Source of the DNA: JAENWD01 sp963796915
GTDB taxonomy: Bacteria; Acidobacteriota; Vicinamibacteria; Vicinamibacterales; JAENWD01
Length of the DNA: 64,000 nucleotides
Assembly (NCBI GenBank): GCA_963796915.1
Contig: CAWCNI010000003.1
Coordinates: 62,001 to 126,000, forward strand
Direction of reading: 5' to 3'
Shown: positions 28,329 through 36,306 of the stretch, piece after piece
Numbering within the stretch: the first letter of the stretch is position 1
How the letters are laid out: the number at the start of each line of letters is the position of its first letter
Notes under the pieces: model-generated
Seen by the model: only the letters and a program-made list of their open reading frames with translations
Database searches by the model: none
Told to the model about the DNA's origin: nothing
Position numbers and translations under genes: made by a program

Positions 28329-29509
28329 ACTGTCTCCGACTGCGGTCGAGCCATCGCCGGCGCCGGCTTCAGGATCCGCCAGACCGACGCGCTGGCTGAC
28401 AAGGCCACGGCGGCTGCCAGCGGCACCACCATCGCCGTACGGAAACCCATCATGATGGCCGTGCGGCCAGTGAGCCACGGCAACACCATGCCGCCGATCT
28501 GGGCGACGGACAGAAGCAATCCGATCGCCAGGCCACTTTGCTTCGGGTAGCGATCGCCGGCGACGGCGATGATCGTCGGGGCCAGCGGACCCACGGCAAG
28601 TCCGGCCAGCGTCACGCCCGCGGCCAGCGCCAGCGGCGTCGGGGCGAGCAACATCATGGCTATGCCCGCTGACGCCACACCCGTTGCGCCCGCCACCGTC
28701 GTCAGCTTTCGGAATCGGCCGAGGATCAACGGCGTGCACGCGCGGCCAATCGCCAGGCCTCCCCAGTAGTACGCCACCATCAGAGCCCCGGCGGCGCCCG
28801 GCATCACGGCCAGCGCGTACGCAGCGCTCCATCCGGCGAGCACCGCCTCGACCCCGAACTCCACGCCGAGCCAGACGATGAGGCCGCCAAGGCGGCGGTC
28901 GCGGGCGAGCGCGAGCATCGCCGACAGGGTGATGCCGACCGCATCCCACGGCGCCTGAGCCACCGTCATCGGGACCAGCGTGAGGGCCAGGCCTGCAACT
29001 GCCAGGAGGTTGAGCCTGAGCGCGACAGCCGACGCTTCGGGCGACGCCAGGACGAACGGCGCGGCGCACGCGCCGGCAGCGCACGCCAGGCCCATCAGCG
29101 ACAGCATCGCGCCGCGTCGCGGGCCGAAGGTCACCGACACGAGCGTGTTGCTGGCGGCATTGACCGCGGAGCCGCCCGCGGCAAGCAATGCGATCGCCAC
29201 ACCGGCCGGCACCGGCGAGCCCGCGCGCGACAGCAGCAGGAAGCCGACAGTCAGCAGGGCCGTGCCTGTCATGAGCACACGCTGTGCGCCGACGCGGTCG
29301 ACCGCGATCCCGGCGGCAGCCGTGCACGTCAGCTGACCGGTGAAAAATACCAGCAGCAGGTTGGCCTGGTCGGCGACATCGCAGCCGACGCTGGAGGTCC
29401 AGGCAGGGATGCCGAAGAGCGTGCCGGGCAACGCCAGCACCATCCCGAAGATGCACATTCCCGCCGTCGCGTGCGCAAAGAGGCGTCCCGGTGTGGCAGC
29501 AAGGCGCAC
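28325..29509 (-). CDS. MFS transporter
   Basis: 394 residues with about twelve hydrophobic helices and a two-lobe MFS layout. No signature of a specific subfamily was recognised. AVDRVGAQRVLM is the loop 2-3 region. The stop overlaps the HAD gene start by four bases (GTGA). Sugar or sugar-phosphate-derived uptake would fit the phosphatase partner, but this is conjecture. Confidence 0.82.
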   Translation of the reverse strand: MRLAATPGRLFAHATAGMCIFGMVLALPGTLFGIPAWTSSVGCDVADQANLLLVFFTGQLTCTAAAGIAVDRVGAQRVLMTGTALLTVGFLLLSRAGSPVPAGVAIALLAAGGSAVNAASNTLVSVTFGPRRGAMLSLMGLACAAGACAAPFVLASPEASAVALRLNLLAVAGLALTLVPMTVAQAPWDAVGITLSAMLALARDRRLGGLIVWLGVEFGVEAVLAGWSAAYALAVMPGAAGALMVAYYWGGLAIGRACTPLILGRFRKLTTVAGATGVASAGIAMMLLAPTPLALAAGVTLAGLAVGPLAPTIIAVAGDRYPKQSGLAIGLLLSVAQIGGMVLPWLTGRTAIMMGFRTAMVVPLAAAVALSASASVWRILKPAPAMARPQSETV

Positions 29510-29528
29510 GGCCCGAATGATAGCCCGG

Positions 29529-31013
29529 TCAGCGCTCGTAGGACTCGCGTCGAGACGATGCGGTCAGGCGAATGAGGTATCGCCCCGGGTCGGCGGTCAC
29601 CAGTTCTCGCAGCCCGGTCAGGCTGTCGCTGCCGCCATAGCTGATCGCCGAGCACAGGTGCTTGACCATGTCCTGGAAGACCGGCCGGGCGGAGCCGCGC
29701 AACGGGACGCTGACTTCCATCCCTTCCGCACCGATGGCCTGCAGATCCACCGCCGACGCATCCTCCACGTCCAGTCGATCCTTGATGGCCTCAATCGACG
29801 CCATCCCGCGCAGGACCTTGAACGGCACCTTCACAGCCTTCTGGGACTCCGGGACCACGACAGACTTCTGGACGATCTCGCCTGGCGCCTCGGTGGTGCC
29901 GGCAAACGCACTGCCCAGCATCACCGTGTTCCCGCCACACACGAGCGCGAGCGTCAGGGCTCCGTGACGCTTGATGCCGCCGTCGGCGATGATCGGCATT
30001 TCCGGTCCGACGGCCTGCCGGCATTCGACGAGCGCCTGCAGCTGCGGCACGCCAAAGCTCGTCGTCAATCGCGTGGTGCAGCCGCCGCCCGGCCCGATGC
30101 CCACCTTCACCGCGCTGGCGCCCCGCTCGGCAAGGAAGCGCGCGCCGTCGGCGGTTGCGACATTGCCCGCGATCAGGTCCGCTTCGGGAAAGCGTTTGCG
30201 CATCTCGCTGAGCGCGCGATCCATCACGACAGAGTGCCCGTGCGCGATGTCGATGACGAGCACGTCCACGCCGGCCTTGAGCAGCTCGGCGGCACGCTCG
30301 ATGTAGTCTCCGCGCGCGCCGATGGCGGCGCCGACCCGCAGGCGCCCCTGCGCGTCGCGCGTCGCGAACGGCTGGCGCTGCTGGCCGATGATGTCTCTGG
30401 ACGTCATCAGCCCGAGCAGCGTGCCGTCCGGACTGACGAGCGGCAGTTTCTTGATCTTGTGCGACGCCATGATCGACACCGCCTGCTCGAGCGTCGCCGC
30501 GCCACGGTGCGTCACGAGCCGCTCCACCGGCGTCATCCGCGTGCGCACTGCGGCATCCAAGCCGTCCACAAATCGCAGGTCCCGCTCCGTCAGCAGCCCG
30601 AGCAGATGCTGCGCGTCGTCCACCACCACCAGCGTGCCGACGCGTGACTGCGCCATGGCCAGGGTGGCGTCCCCCAGCGTGGCGTCCGGCCCGATCGTCT
30701 GCGGATCGGGAATCACGCCGTGCTGTGTGCGCTTGACCTTCAGCACTTCACGGACCTGCGGCTCGATGTCGCCAGGGCGGAAGCCGCGGTCGATGATGCC
30801 GAGGCCGCCCTCTTCGGCCATCACGATAGCCATCTCGGCGCGCGTCACGGTGTCCATGTTGGCCGACACGAGCGGACGCTTGAGGACGAGGCGGCGCGTC
30901 AGGTGCGCGGAGAGATCGAGGCTCGCCGGATCGCGGCGATCGACGACGCTGAATTGCGGGGCCAGCAGAAAGTCGTCGAACGTGCAGCCGTGGACGGCGC
31001 TGGACAGATCCAT
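29529..31013 (-). CDS. IMP dehydrogenase / GMP reductase-family protein with CBS pair
   Basis: 494 residues from an ATG preceded by GGAGG. The N-terminal strand (CTFDDFLLAPQFS) and the SANMDTVTRAEMAIVMA motif are typical of GuaB. Residues ~95-210 form two CBS domains (GTLVVVDDAQHLLGLLTERD, then KIKKLPLVSPDGTLLGLM). The catalytic loop is GIGPGGGCTTRLTTSFGVPQ with the nucleophilic Cys present; standard IMPDH has Ser-Ile where this has Gly-Gly before the Cys. Further family motifs are IADGGIKRHG and LGSAFAGT. It should act on IMP or GMP. The altered loop may indicate a GuaB1-like enzyme rather than the housekeeping IMPDH. Confidence 0.85.
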   Translation of the reverse strand: MDLSSAVHGCTFDDFLLAPQFSVVDRRDPASLDLSAHLTRRLVLKRPLVSANMDTVTRAEMAIVMAEEGGLGIIDRGFRPGDIEPQVREVLKVKRTQHGVIPDPQTIGPDATLGDATLAMAQSRVGTLVVVDDAQHLLGLLTERDLRFVDGLDAAVRTRMTPVERLVTHRGAATLEQAVSIMASHKIKKLPLVSPDGTLLGLMTSRDIIGQQRQPFATRDAQGRLRVGAAIGARGDYIERAAELLKAGVDVLVIDIAHGHSVVMDRALSEMRKRFPEADLIAGNVATADGARFLAERGASAVKVGIGPGGGCTTRLTTSFGVPQLQALVECRQAVGPEMPIIADGGIKRHGALTLALVCGGNTVMLGSAFAGTTEAPGEIVQKSVVVPESQKAVKVPFKVLRGMASIEAIKDRLDVEDASAVDLQAIGAEGMEVSVPLRGSARPVFQDMVKHLCSAISYGGSDSLTGLRELVTADPGRYLIRLTASSRRESYER

Positions 31014-31059
31014 GCGTGAGTGTCCTCCGAGCGCCTGCGACAGCGCAAATGCGCGCGAG

Positions 31060-33213
31060 CTAGACCGAGGCCTGGAGCAACTGCTGCACGCGCATCCGGA
31101 GGTCGGCGGGTGTGAATGGCTTCTCGAGAATCGCACGGACCGACTCGGAGCCGGCCCGGCTGGAGGCCTCATCTTCGCTGTCGCCAGCAAGAAACAGGAC
31201 CCGAATGCCGGGCCTGATGGCTGTCAGCCGCTCGGCCAGTGACACGCCGCCCATCCCCGGCATCACCAGCTCCGCGATCAAGAGATCGAGCGGCTGCGAC
31301 TCGACTGCGGCGGCCGCCAGCGCCTCGGTCGGCGACGACACCGCCACCACGGCGCATCCGGCCGTCGTCAATGCGTCCTCTGCGAACCGGCGCACGCCGT
31401 CATCGGCCTCGACGAGCAGCGCTGTGACGCCCCTCAGCATGGGCAACGCCGTGAGCTCGATCGTTCCAGAGAGCGATTCCTTCGCGCGAAGCGCGGGCAG
31501 ATAGACAGTGAACGTGGAGCCCTCGCCGGCGGCCGTCTGAACGACCACATCGCCGCCGCTCTGCTTGACGATGCCGTAAACAGTCGACAGGCCGAGACCC
31601 GCGCCCTTGCCGAATGCTTTGGTGGTGAAGAACGGCTCGAAGATGTGCGACAGCACCTCGGGATCGATGCCTGGCCCCGTGTCGCGTACGGCGAGCGTGA
31701 CATACGCGCCGGCGGGCACGGCTGGCCGATCGGAGGACGCGGCGACCTGCGCATTGGCGGTGGCGATGGTGATCAGGCCGCCGTCCGGCATCGCATCGCG
31801 CGCGTTGACAGTGAGGTTGATAAGGACCTGCTGTATCTGTGACAGATCGGCGCGCACGGGCGACACCGCAGGCCCGAGCTCCACCACGATACGCACATGC
31901 TCCCCCACCACGCGCCGGAGCATCGCCTGCCACTCGTCGACAGTGTCGTTCAGGTCGAGCACCACCGGTTGCAGCAGCTGACGACGGCCGAAGGCCAGCA
32001 GCTGTCTCGTCACCACAGCCGCCTGCTCCCCGGACGTGCGGATCTGCCGCAGCCACTCGCGTGTCGGGCTGCCCGGCGGCGCTTCGCCTTCGGCAAGCGT
32101 GGCAAAGCCGATGATCGTGGTGAGCATGTTGTTGAAGTCGTGGGCGATGCCGCCAGCCAGCTTGCCGACGGCTTCCATCTTCTGCGCCTCTCTCAACCCG
32201 GCTTCGAGCCGGCGCTGCTCGGTGACGTCGGTCAACAGCACCACGTAGCCGGTCAGCCGGTCCTGGTGGACGCGAATCGGCGTCAGGCGCATGTCGTAGA
32301 CGCGATCGCCGCGGGTAGATGGCAGCGTGACGTCGTGACGCCGCTCGCGGCCGTCGGGCGCGGGCCAGCCGGGAAGGATGTCCGACAGCGGCGTGCCTGC
32401 GATATCCGCCCGGTGCCGGTTCAACTGCAGTTCCGCCGCGGGGTTGAGGTCGGCAATGCGCCCCGACGCATCCGTGATGGCCAGCCCGTCGCCGATCACC
32501 CCGATCCGGGCGTCGGCGAGCGTGGGGATCGCGTCGAGCACGCGATAGCGGAACACAGCCACCGCAGAGAGCACCGCCGTGCACGCGAACAGGTACGGCG
32601 TGAGATCCATGTTGGCCGGGCCTTCGAGCTGAGAGACGAAGGCCACGTTGCCAACCCACGGGATCACCGTCGCGGCGACGATGATGATGGCGCGCTTGCG
32701 ATAGAGATACGGCGACCGCACAGCCTGCACCACGAGGATGCCGACGCCCAGCCACAGCGCCGCGTAGGTGTAGAAGACGTTGAGGAAGAACACCGGCCCG
32801 CGGCCGATGAACAGCGAGATGTCCCCGATCGGCAGGACTGTCATCTGCCCCCAGAAGAGCCCATGCCAGTCGTTGGTCCAGGCGATCGCGAGCAGCATGG
32901 CGGCGGCCGCGGCCATCCGGCGGGTCACACGGCCGATGAGGGAGAGATCGGAGGCGACGAAGTCGAGGACAAAGCCGATCCACGCGACCGGCAGGAGCGT
33001 GACGCCGATGTATTTGACCTTGAGGGCGATCGTCTTGTGGGCGAAGTCCAGGGTCGCCAGTTCGATCGCGTAGGCGCTGCCCCACAGTGCGACAGCAAAG
33101 AGCAGCAGGCTGTACCAGCGCGCGCCGCGGACCTGACGTCGGCGCCAGGCATACAGCGCCAGGGGCAGGAGGATGATGGGGCCGACGAGCAGGGGAAGCA
33201 GGCGGGGAGTCAT
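31060..33213 (-). CDS. Hybrid sensor histidine kinase with 7TM sensor, PAS and receiver domain
   Basis: 717 residues. The first ~215 residues hold seven hydrophobic helices (HisKA_7TM type). Residues ~220-335 are a PAS domain (IGDGLAITDASGRIADLNPA). The HisKA box has the phosphoacceptor in GGIAHDFNNMLTTIIGFA (His near 358), followed by an HATPase domain with NARDAMPDGG, DTGPGIDPE and GAGLGLSTVYGIVKQSGG. The C-terminal ~115 residues are a receiver, but the phosphoacceptor Asp is replaced by Glu (E648 in LLIAELVMPGMGG) and one Asp of the acidic pair is Ala (LLVEADDGVR). The Lys in LEKPFTPADL remains. The receiver may therefore be locked rather than phosphorylated. Confidence 0.88.
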   Translation of the reverse strand: MTPRLLPLLVGPIILLPLALYAWRRRQVRGARWYSLLLFAVALWGSAYAIELATLDFAHKTIALKVKYIGVTLLPVAWIGFVLDFVASDLSLIGRVTRRMAAAAAMLLAIAWTNDWHGLFWGQMTVLPIGDISLFIGRGPVFFLNVFYTYAALWLGVGILVVQAVRSPYLYRKRAIIIVAATVIPWVGNVAFVSQLEGPANMDLTPYLFACTAVLSAVAVFRYRVLDAIPTLADARIGVIGDGLAITDASGRIADLNPAAELQLNRHRADIAGTPLSDILPGWPAPDGRERRHDVTLPSTRGDRVYDMRLTPIRVHQDRLTGYVVLLTDVTEQRRLEAGLREAQKMEAVGKLAGGIAHDFNNMLTTIIGFATLAEGEAPPGSPTREWLRQIRTSGEQAAVVTRQLLAFGRRQLLQPVVLDLNDTVDEWQAMLRRVVGEHVRIVVELGPAVSPVRADLSQIQQVLINLTVNARDAMPDGGLITIATANAQVAASSDRPAVPAGAYVTLAVRDTGPGIDPEVLSHIFEPFFTTKAFGKGAGLGLSTVYGIVKQSGGDVVVQTAAGEGSTFTVYLPALRAKESLSGTIELTALPMLRGVTALLVEADDGVRRFAEDALTTAGCAVVAVSSPTEALAAAAVESQPLDLLIAELVMPGMGGVSLAERLTAIRPGIRVLFLAGDSEDEASSRAGSESVRAILEKPFTPADLRMRVQQLLQASV

Positions 33214-33304
33214 GCCTGGAGCCGACAGCGATTATGGGCCTCGGCCAGTCCCGGGCCTTCACGGTTTTGCCGGGATCGTCGCGATCACCGTGAAACTAGC
33301 TCTG

Positions 33305-33419
33305 CCGTTTGAAGTTAGCTGCGGCTGACCTCCTCCGCTTGGCTCATTTCTCCTCGTCTCCTTCTGGTTACAAATTCAGCGAAGCGTCTTCAATCGCTAA
33401 CTTAAGTCATCTCAAACGG
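33305..33419. repeat. Inverted repeat pair upstream of the PEP-CTERM gene
   Basis: CCGTTTGA plus AGTTAGC (33305-33319) recur inverted as GCTAACT (33396-33402) and TCAAACGG (33412-33419), enclosing about 76 bases. The block has lower GC than its surroundings and holds no open frame of note. It might be a small mobile-element remnant or a paired protein-binding site. Confidence 0.5.
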
Positions 33420-33439
33420 AGACTAACGTTTCATCTATC

Positions 33440-33464
33440 GGCATATGCCATACGATATATATCG
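33440..33464. promoter_or_regulatory. Two palindromes, possible activator sites
   Basis: GGCATATGCC (33440-33449) and CGATATATATCG (33453-33464) are perfect palindromes of 10 and 12 bases. They lie 43-67 bases upstream of the sigma-54 promoter in an AT-rich patch. Placement suits binding of a regulator or of DNA-bending proteins; the binder is unknown. Confidence 0.45.
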
Positions 33465-33506
33465 ATGGTGCAATGGGTTGCGGGGATTGGCCGGTTCGCG
33501 GGAAGT

Positions 33507-33522
33507 TGGCGTCCCGATTGCT
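33507..33522 (+). promoter_or_regulatory. Sigma-54 (-24/-12) promoter of the PEP-CTERM gene
   Basis: TGGCGTCCCGATTGCT matches the sigma-54 consensus TGGCACG-n4-TTGCW, with the invariant GG (33508-33509) and GC (33520-33521) at the exact required spacing. Transcription would start near 33533, giving a 58-base leader with AAGGAG (33576-33581) before the ATG. PEP-CTERM genes are known to be sigma-54 controlled through PrsK/PrsR in other bacteria. Confidence 0.65.
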
Positions 33523-33590
33523 CAACGAGACGCCGGGTGCGTCGTGGGTGTAAAGCCCGCGCAAAGACACCGTTAAGGAGTACCGCGAGC

Positions 33591-34349
33591 ATGAAACTCA
33601 ATACCTGGAAGGCCGCTGGCGCGCTGATGGTTCTGACGGGCGCACTGGCGATGGCCACCCCAGCCCAGGCCACGACGATTCCTCTCAACACCAACTCGGG
33701 CGTCGGAGGCGGAGCCGGCAGCTACGACAACGGCTCCAGCGGCAACTCCCGCACGTTCGTGTCTGGCGGTTACTCCGTAACGGCGACGGCCTACACCTAC
33801 AGCGGCAGCAGCACCACCGGTACTTTCGCCGCGGCCCAGCTCGGCCTCTACTCGGGCAATGGACTCGGCGTGTGTGAGGGCAGCACCTCGTGCAACAGCC
33901 CGAACCACCAGGTGGACGACGCCAGCAGCCGGCAGGAGTGGATTCTGCTCCAGTTCACGGGCGAGGTCGGCCTGGTCGACGCGATCCTGAACACGACCAA
34001 CTCCTCGGACACTGACATCCGGTTCTACTCGGGCATCGGCTCGCTGAACCCGTTGTCGTCCAGCGTTCACTACAGCACGCTGGGTACGCTCGGCACGAGC
34101 AACGACACGACCAACACCTCGGGTCCGAATCCGCGCACGGCGGCAATCGGGCTGCCGGACGTCAAGTGGCTCCTGATTGGGGCGAACCCCAGCGCGGACG
34201 CCTACACCGACATGTTCAAGCTCTACGCGGTTGACGTGACGACGCCGACGTCCCGCGACGTCAACCCGGTGCCGGAGCCGACTTCGCTCCTGCTGCTCGG
34301 CACGGGTCTGGTGGGCATCGGCAACCGCCTGCGCAAGTACCTCGCGTAA
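33591..34349 (+). CDS. PEP-CTERM sorting-domain protein
   Basis: 252 residues. A signal peptide covers about residues 1-25, ending in PAQA. The middle is rich in Ser, Thr, Gly and Asn, typical of exported surface proteins in this class, with two Cys (CEGSTSC). The C-terminus has the sorting signal VPEPTSLLLLGTGLVGIGNR: PEP motif, hydrophobic helix and basic tail. An exosortase (EpsH) should cut or anchor it during export, linked to exopolysaccharide production. No exosortase gene is in the window. The ATG is chosen from the AAGGAG site and the signal peptide. Confidence 0.9.
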   Translation: MKLNTWKAAGALMVLTGALAMATPAQATTIPLNTNSGVGGGAGSYDNGSSGNSRTFVSGGYSVTATAYTYSGSSTTGTFAAAQLGLYSGNGLGVCEGSTSCNSPNHQVDDASSRQEWILLQFTGEVGLVDAILNTTNSSDTDIRFYSGIGSLNPLSSSVHYSTLGTLGTSNDTTNTSGPNPRTAAIGLPDVKWLLIGANPSADAYTDMFKLYAVDVTTPTSRDVNPVPEPTSLLLLGTGLVGIGNRLRKYLA

Positions 34350-34381
34350 GTTCGTTCCCAGCACGACGCGCCCGACACGAG

Positions 34382-34414
34382 GCCGGGGAGGACAACCTCT
34401 CCGGCTTTGTGTTG
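34382..34414 (+). terminator. Intrinsic terminator of the PEP-CTERM gene
   Basis: GCCGGGGAGG (34382-34391) pairs with CCTCTCCGGC (34396-34405) around ACAA, ten base pairs including one G-U, followed by TTTGTGTTG. It lies 32 bases after the stop. Confidence 0.65.
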
Positions 34415-34426
34415 TACGGCGCCTGT

Positions 34427-34906
34427 TCAGCGCCGGACCTTCACGACGAAGTACTTCACGCGCCCGTCGACGGCCTTGAACCAGTGCGGCACGCCTGCCG
34501 CAATCGTGATCACGTCGCCGGCGGCAAGCGTCCGCTCCGTGCCGCCGTCCAGGCCGGTGCCGTGCGACTCACCAGCCGCCGTCTCATGCTCGCCAGTCAT
34601 CACGCCGCCCGTCACGAACGTCGCCGAGCCTTCGAGGATGTGCAGGATGTCGGTATCGACAGTATGCCGCTCTGACTCGCCACGGCTGGTGCGCGTCGAC
34701 GTCATCACCCGCCAGTTCGCGCCGTCGACCAGCGTGCCGCCCTTCACGAACTGCGCCTCGACGTCGCGCGCCGGAAAGTAGGACACCTCCGCGGCCTGCG
34801 TGTCGGCAGTCGCCGACTGTCCGGCGGCCTGCCCTCGCAGGTGTCCGCTGACTCCCGCGGCAAGCATCAGCGCCACCATCACACCGGTCGCCAGCCCAGC
34901 ACGCAT
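34427..34906 (-). CDS. Secreted cupin-domain protein
   Basis: 159 residues from the ATG at 34906, just after a GGAG ribosome site; upstream codons would precede the signal peptide. Residues 1-30 form the signal peptide (MRAGLATGVMVALMLAAGVS). The cupin fold has HTVDTDILHILEGSATFVTG and the second motif AAGDVITIAAGVPHWFKAV, with the His residues that usually hold a metal. The role outside the cytosol is unknown. Confidence 0.78.
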   Translation of the reverse strand: MRAGLATGVMVALMLAAGVSGHLRGQAAGQSATADTQAAEVSYFPARDVEAQFVKGGTLVDGANWRVMTSTRTSRGESERHTVDTDILHILEGSATFVTGGVMTGEHETAAGESHGTGLDGGTERTLAAGDVITIAAGVPHWFKAVDGRVKYFVVKVRR

Positions 34907-34965
34907 ACCCCGCTCCTCTCGCGAGCCCGCCGCCGGCACCCTGCCTGGGCGGCCCGTCGCGCGGA

Positions 34966-34971
34966 TAGAAT
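34966..34971 (+). promoter_or_regulatory. -10 element of the histidine phosphatase gene
   Basis: TAGAAT in GCGGATAGAATAGCC would start transcription near 34978, about eight bases before the ATG at 34986. No convincing -35 is seen. Confidence 0.35.
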
Positions 34972-34985
34972 AGCCGCACCAGTCG

Positions 34986-35654
34986 ATGCCCACCCGCCTG
35001 CTGCTCGTCCGTCACGGCGCCACGACGCTGAGCGCCGAGGATCGCTTCGCGGGCTCAACCGACGTTGCCCTGTCAGACGAGGGCCGCACCCAGGCCACAC
35101 GATTGGCGGCACGGCTGAAGAACGAGCCGATCGCGGCCTTCTACTGCTCGCCGATGCGCCGCACGCTCGAAACGGCGTCGCTGCTCGCCGAGCCGCACCA
35201 GCTCGCGCCGGTGACCCGCCCCGGTCTCCGCGAGATCGATCACGGCCACTGGGAAGGACTCACCCGCCAGGAAGTCGAAGGCCGCTTCCACGACGAGTAC
35301 CTGCGCTGGGAGGAAGACCCCTTCACCGTCGCGCCGCTGGGCGGCGAGTGCGGTGTCGACGTCATGGCCCGCGCCCTCCCCGTCATCCGCGCCATCGTCG
35401 AGGCACATCACGGGCAACAGGTGCTTGTGGTGTCGCACAAGGCCACCATCCGTCTGATCATCAGCAGCCTGCTCGGTTTCGATGCCCGGGGCTATCGCGA
35501 TCGCCTCGATCAGGCGCCGGCCTGCCTGAACGTGATCGACTTCAAGGACCCCGTGCGCGCCCGCCTGATGCTGTTCAACGACGTGTCGCACTACACCGAC
35601 CAGCCGCAGTCGCCGCGGGCGGGCCTGTCGAAGTGGTGGGACGCGACGAAGTGA
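34986..35654 (+). CDS. Histidine phosphatase family protein (CobC/GpmB-like)
   Basis: 222 residues. The catalytic RHG motif is in RLLLVRHGATTLS, the second His in VVSHKATIRL, and an acid in LREIDHGHWEGLTRQEVEG, the signature of alpha-ribazole phosphatase and phosphoglycerate-mutase-like phosphatases. It removes phosphate from a small cytosolic metabolite through a phospho-His intermediate. The shell protein gene follows after 32 bases on the same strand. Confidence 0.88.
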   Translation: MPTRLLLVRHGATTLSAEDRFAGSTDVALSDEGRTQATRLAARLKNEPIAAFYCSPMRRTLETASLLAEPHQLAPVTRPGLREIDHGHWEGLTRQEVEGRFHDEYLRWEEDPFTVAPLGGECGVDVMARALPVIRAIVEAHHGQQVLVVSHKATIRLIISSLLGFDARGYRDRLDQAPACLNVIDFKDPVRARLMLFNDVSHYTDQPQSPRAGLSKWWDATK

Positions 35655-35673
35655 CGGCGCAGGCTCGAGCGTA

Positions 35674-35679
35674 TAGAAT
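35674..35679 (+). promoter_or_regulatory. -10 element at the shell protein gene
   Basis: GTATAGAATC (35671-35680) contains TAGAAT at 35674-35679, only eight bases before the ATG at 35687. A transcript from here would be essentially leaderless, so the shell protein gene could be expressed apart from the phosphatase. Confidence 0.4.
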
Positions 35680-35686
35680 CGACCCC

Positions 35687-36013
35687 ATGTCGAAGAACGA
35701 CACTGTCAAGGCGGAAACAGCCAGGCTCGAAGTCGGCGAGGCGCTCGGCATGATCGAGACGCGCGGACTCGTCAGCATGATCGAGGCGGCAGACGCCATG
35801 GTCAAGACAGCCAACGTCGTCATCGTCGCCTGGGACAAGGTGGACGCGGGTCTCGTCACTGTGCTCGTGCGCGGCGATGTGGGATCGGTAAAGGCGGCGA
35901 CCGACGCCGGGGCGTCGGCGGCCCGCCGCGTCGGCGAGCTGGTCGGCGTGCACGTGATCCCGCGCCCGGCCGACGATCTGGAACGGATCTTTCCAATTAC
36001 CCCGAAGGCGTAG
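35687..36013 (+). CDS. Bacterial microcompartment shell protein (BMC-H, orphan)
   Basis: 108 residues covering one BMC domain. EALGMIETRGLVSMIEAADA is the signature first helix of hexamer-forming shell proteins (PduA, EutM, CsoS1 type), followed by VRGDVGSVKAATDAGASAA and the C-terminal VHVIPRPADDLERIFP. The protein should assemble into hexagonal sheets of a microcompartment. No pentamer, encapsulated enzyme or second shell gene is in the window, so the gene is isolated from a standard locus. A neighbouring histidine phosphatase and pterin dehydratase do not suggest a pathway. Confidence 0.93.
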   Translation: MSKNDTVKAETARLEVGEALGMIETRGLVSMIEAADAMVKTANVVIVAWDKVDAGLVTVLVRGDVGSVKAATDAGASAARRVGELVGVHVIPRPADDLERIFPITPKA

Positions 36014-36025
36014 ACCGCCGCCCGC

Positions 36026-36304
36026 TCACACCTTCCGCTCGGCCATCTTCGCGCCGTCAAAATCCTTCAGCGTCAGGCCGCCTTCGTCGTGCGTCGAGTA
36101 CGACAGCGTCACGCGTTTGTAGTTGATCGTCACGTCGGGGTGATGGTCCGCCGCTTCGGCGTCCGGCACCAGCCGCGACACGAAGGCCACTGCCTCCGGA
36201 AATCCCGCGAACGTGAACTGCTTGCGGATCGCGCCCCCGTCTTTCGTCCAGCCGCTGAGCGAGGCGAGGTGCCGTTCGATCTCCTGCGCGTTGAGCAGTG
36301 CCAT
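36026..36304 (-). CDS. phhB: 4a-hydroxytetrahydrobiopterin dehydratase (PCD)
   Basis: 92 residues, the usual length. The active-site motif is HHPDVTINYKRVTLSYSTHD (H54, H55 and H72), followed by GGLTLKDFD. It dehydrates the 4a-carbinolamine of tetrahydropterin formed by aromatic amino acid hydroxylases and can act as a molybdopterin-linked protein in other bacteria. No phenylalanine hydroxylase is nearby. Its ATG lies two bases after the thiO stop, so they form one transcript. Confidence 0.9.
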   Translation of the reverse strand: MALLNAQEIERHLASLSGWTKDGGAIRKQFTFAGFPEAVAFVSRLVPDAEAADHHPDVTINYKRVTLSYSTHDEGGLTLKDFDGAKMAERKV

Positions 36305-36306
36305 GG

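Noticed and set aside
33533..33590. Cyclic di-GMP riboswitch in the PEP-CTERM leader
   Set aside because: A few weak pairings occur (GGTGT with ACACC), but the conserved GEMM core is absent.
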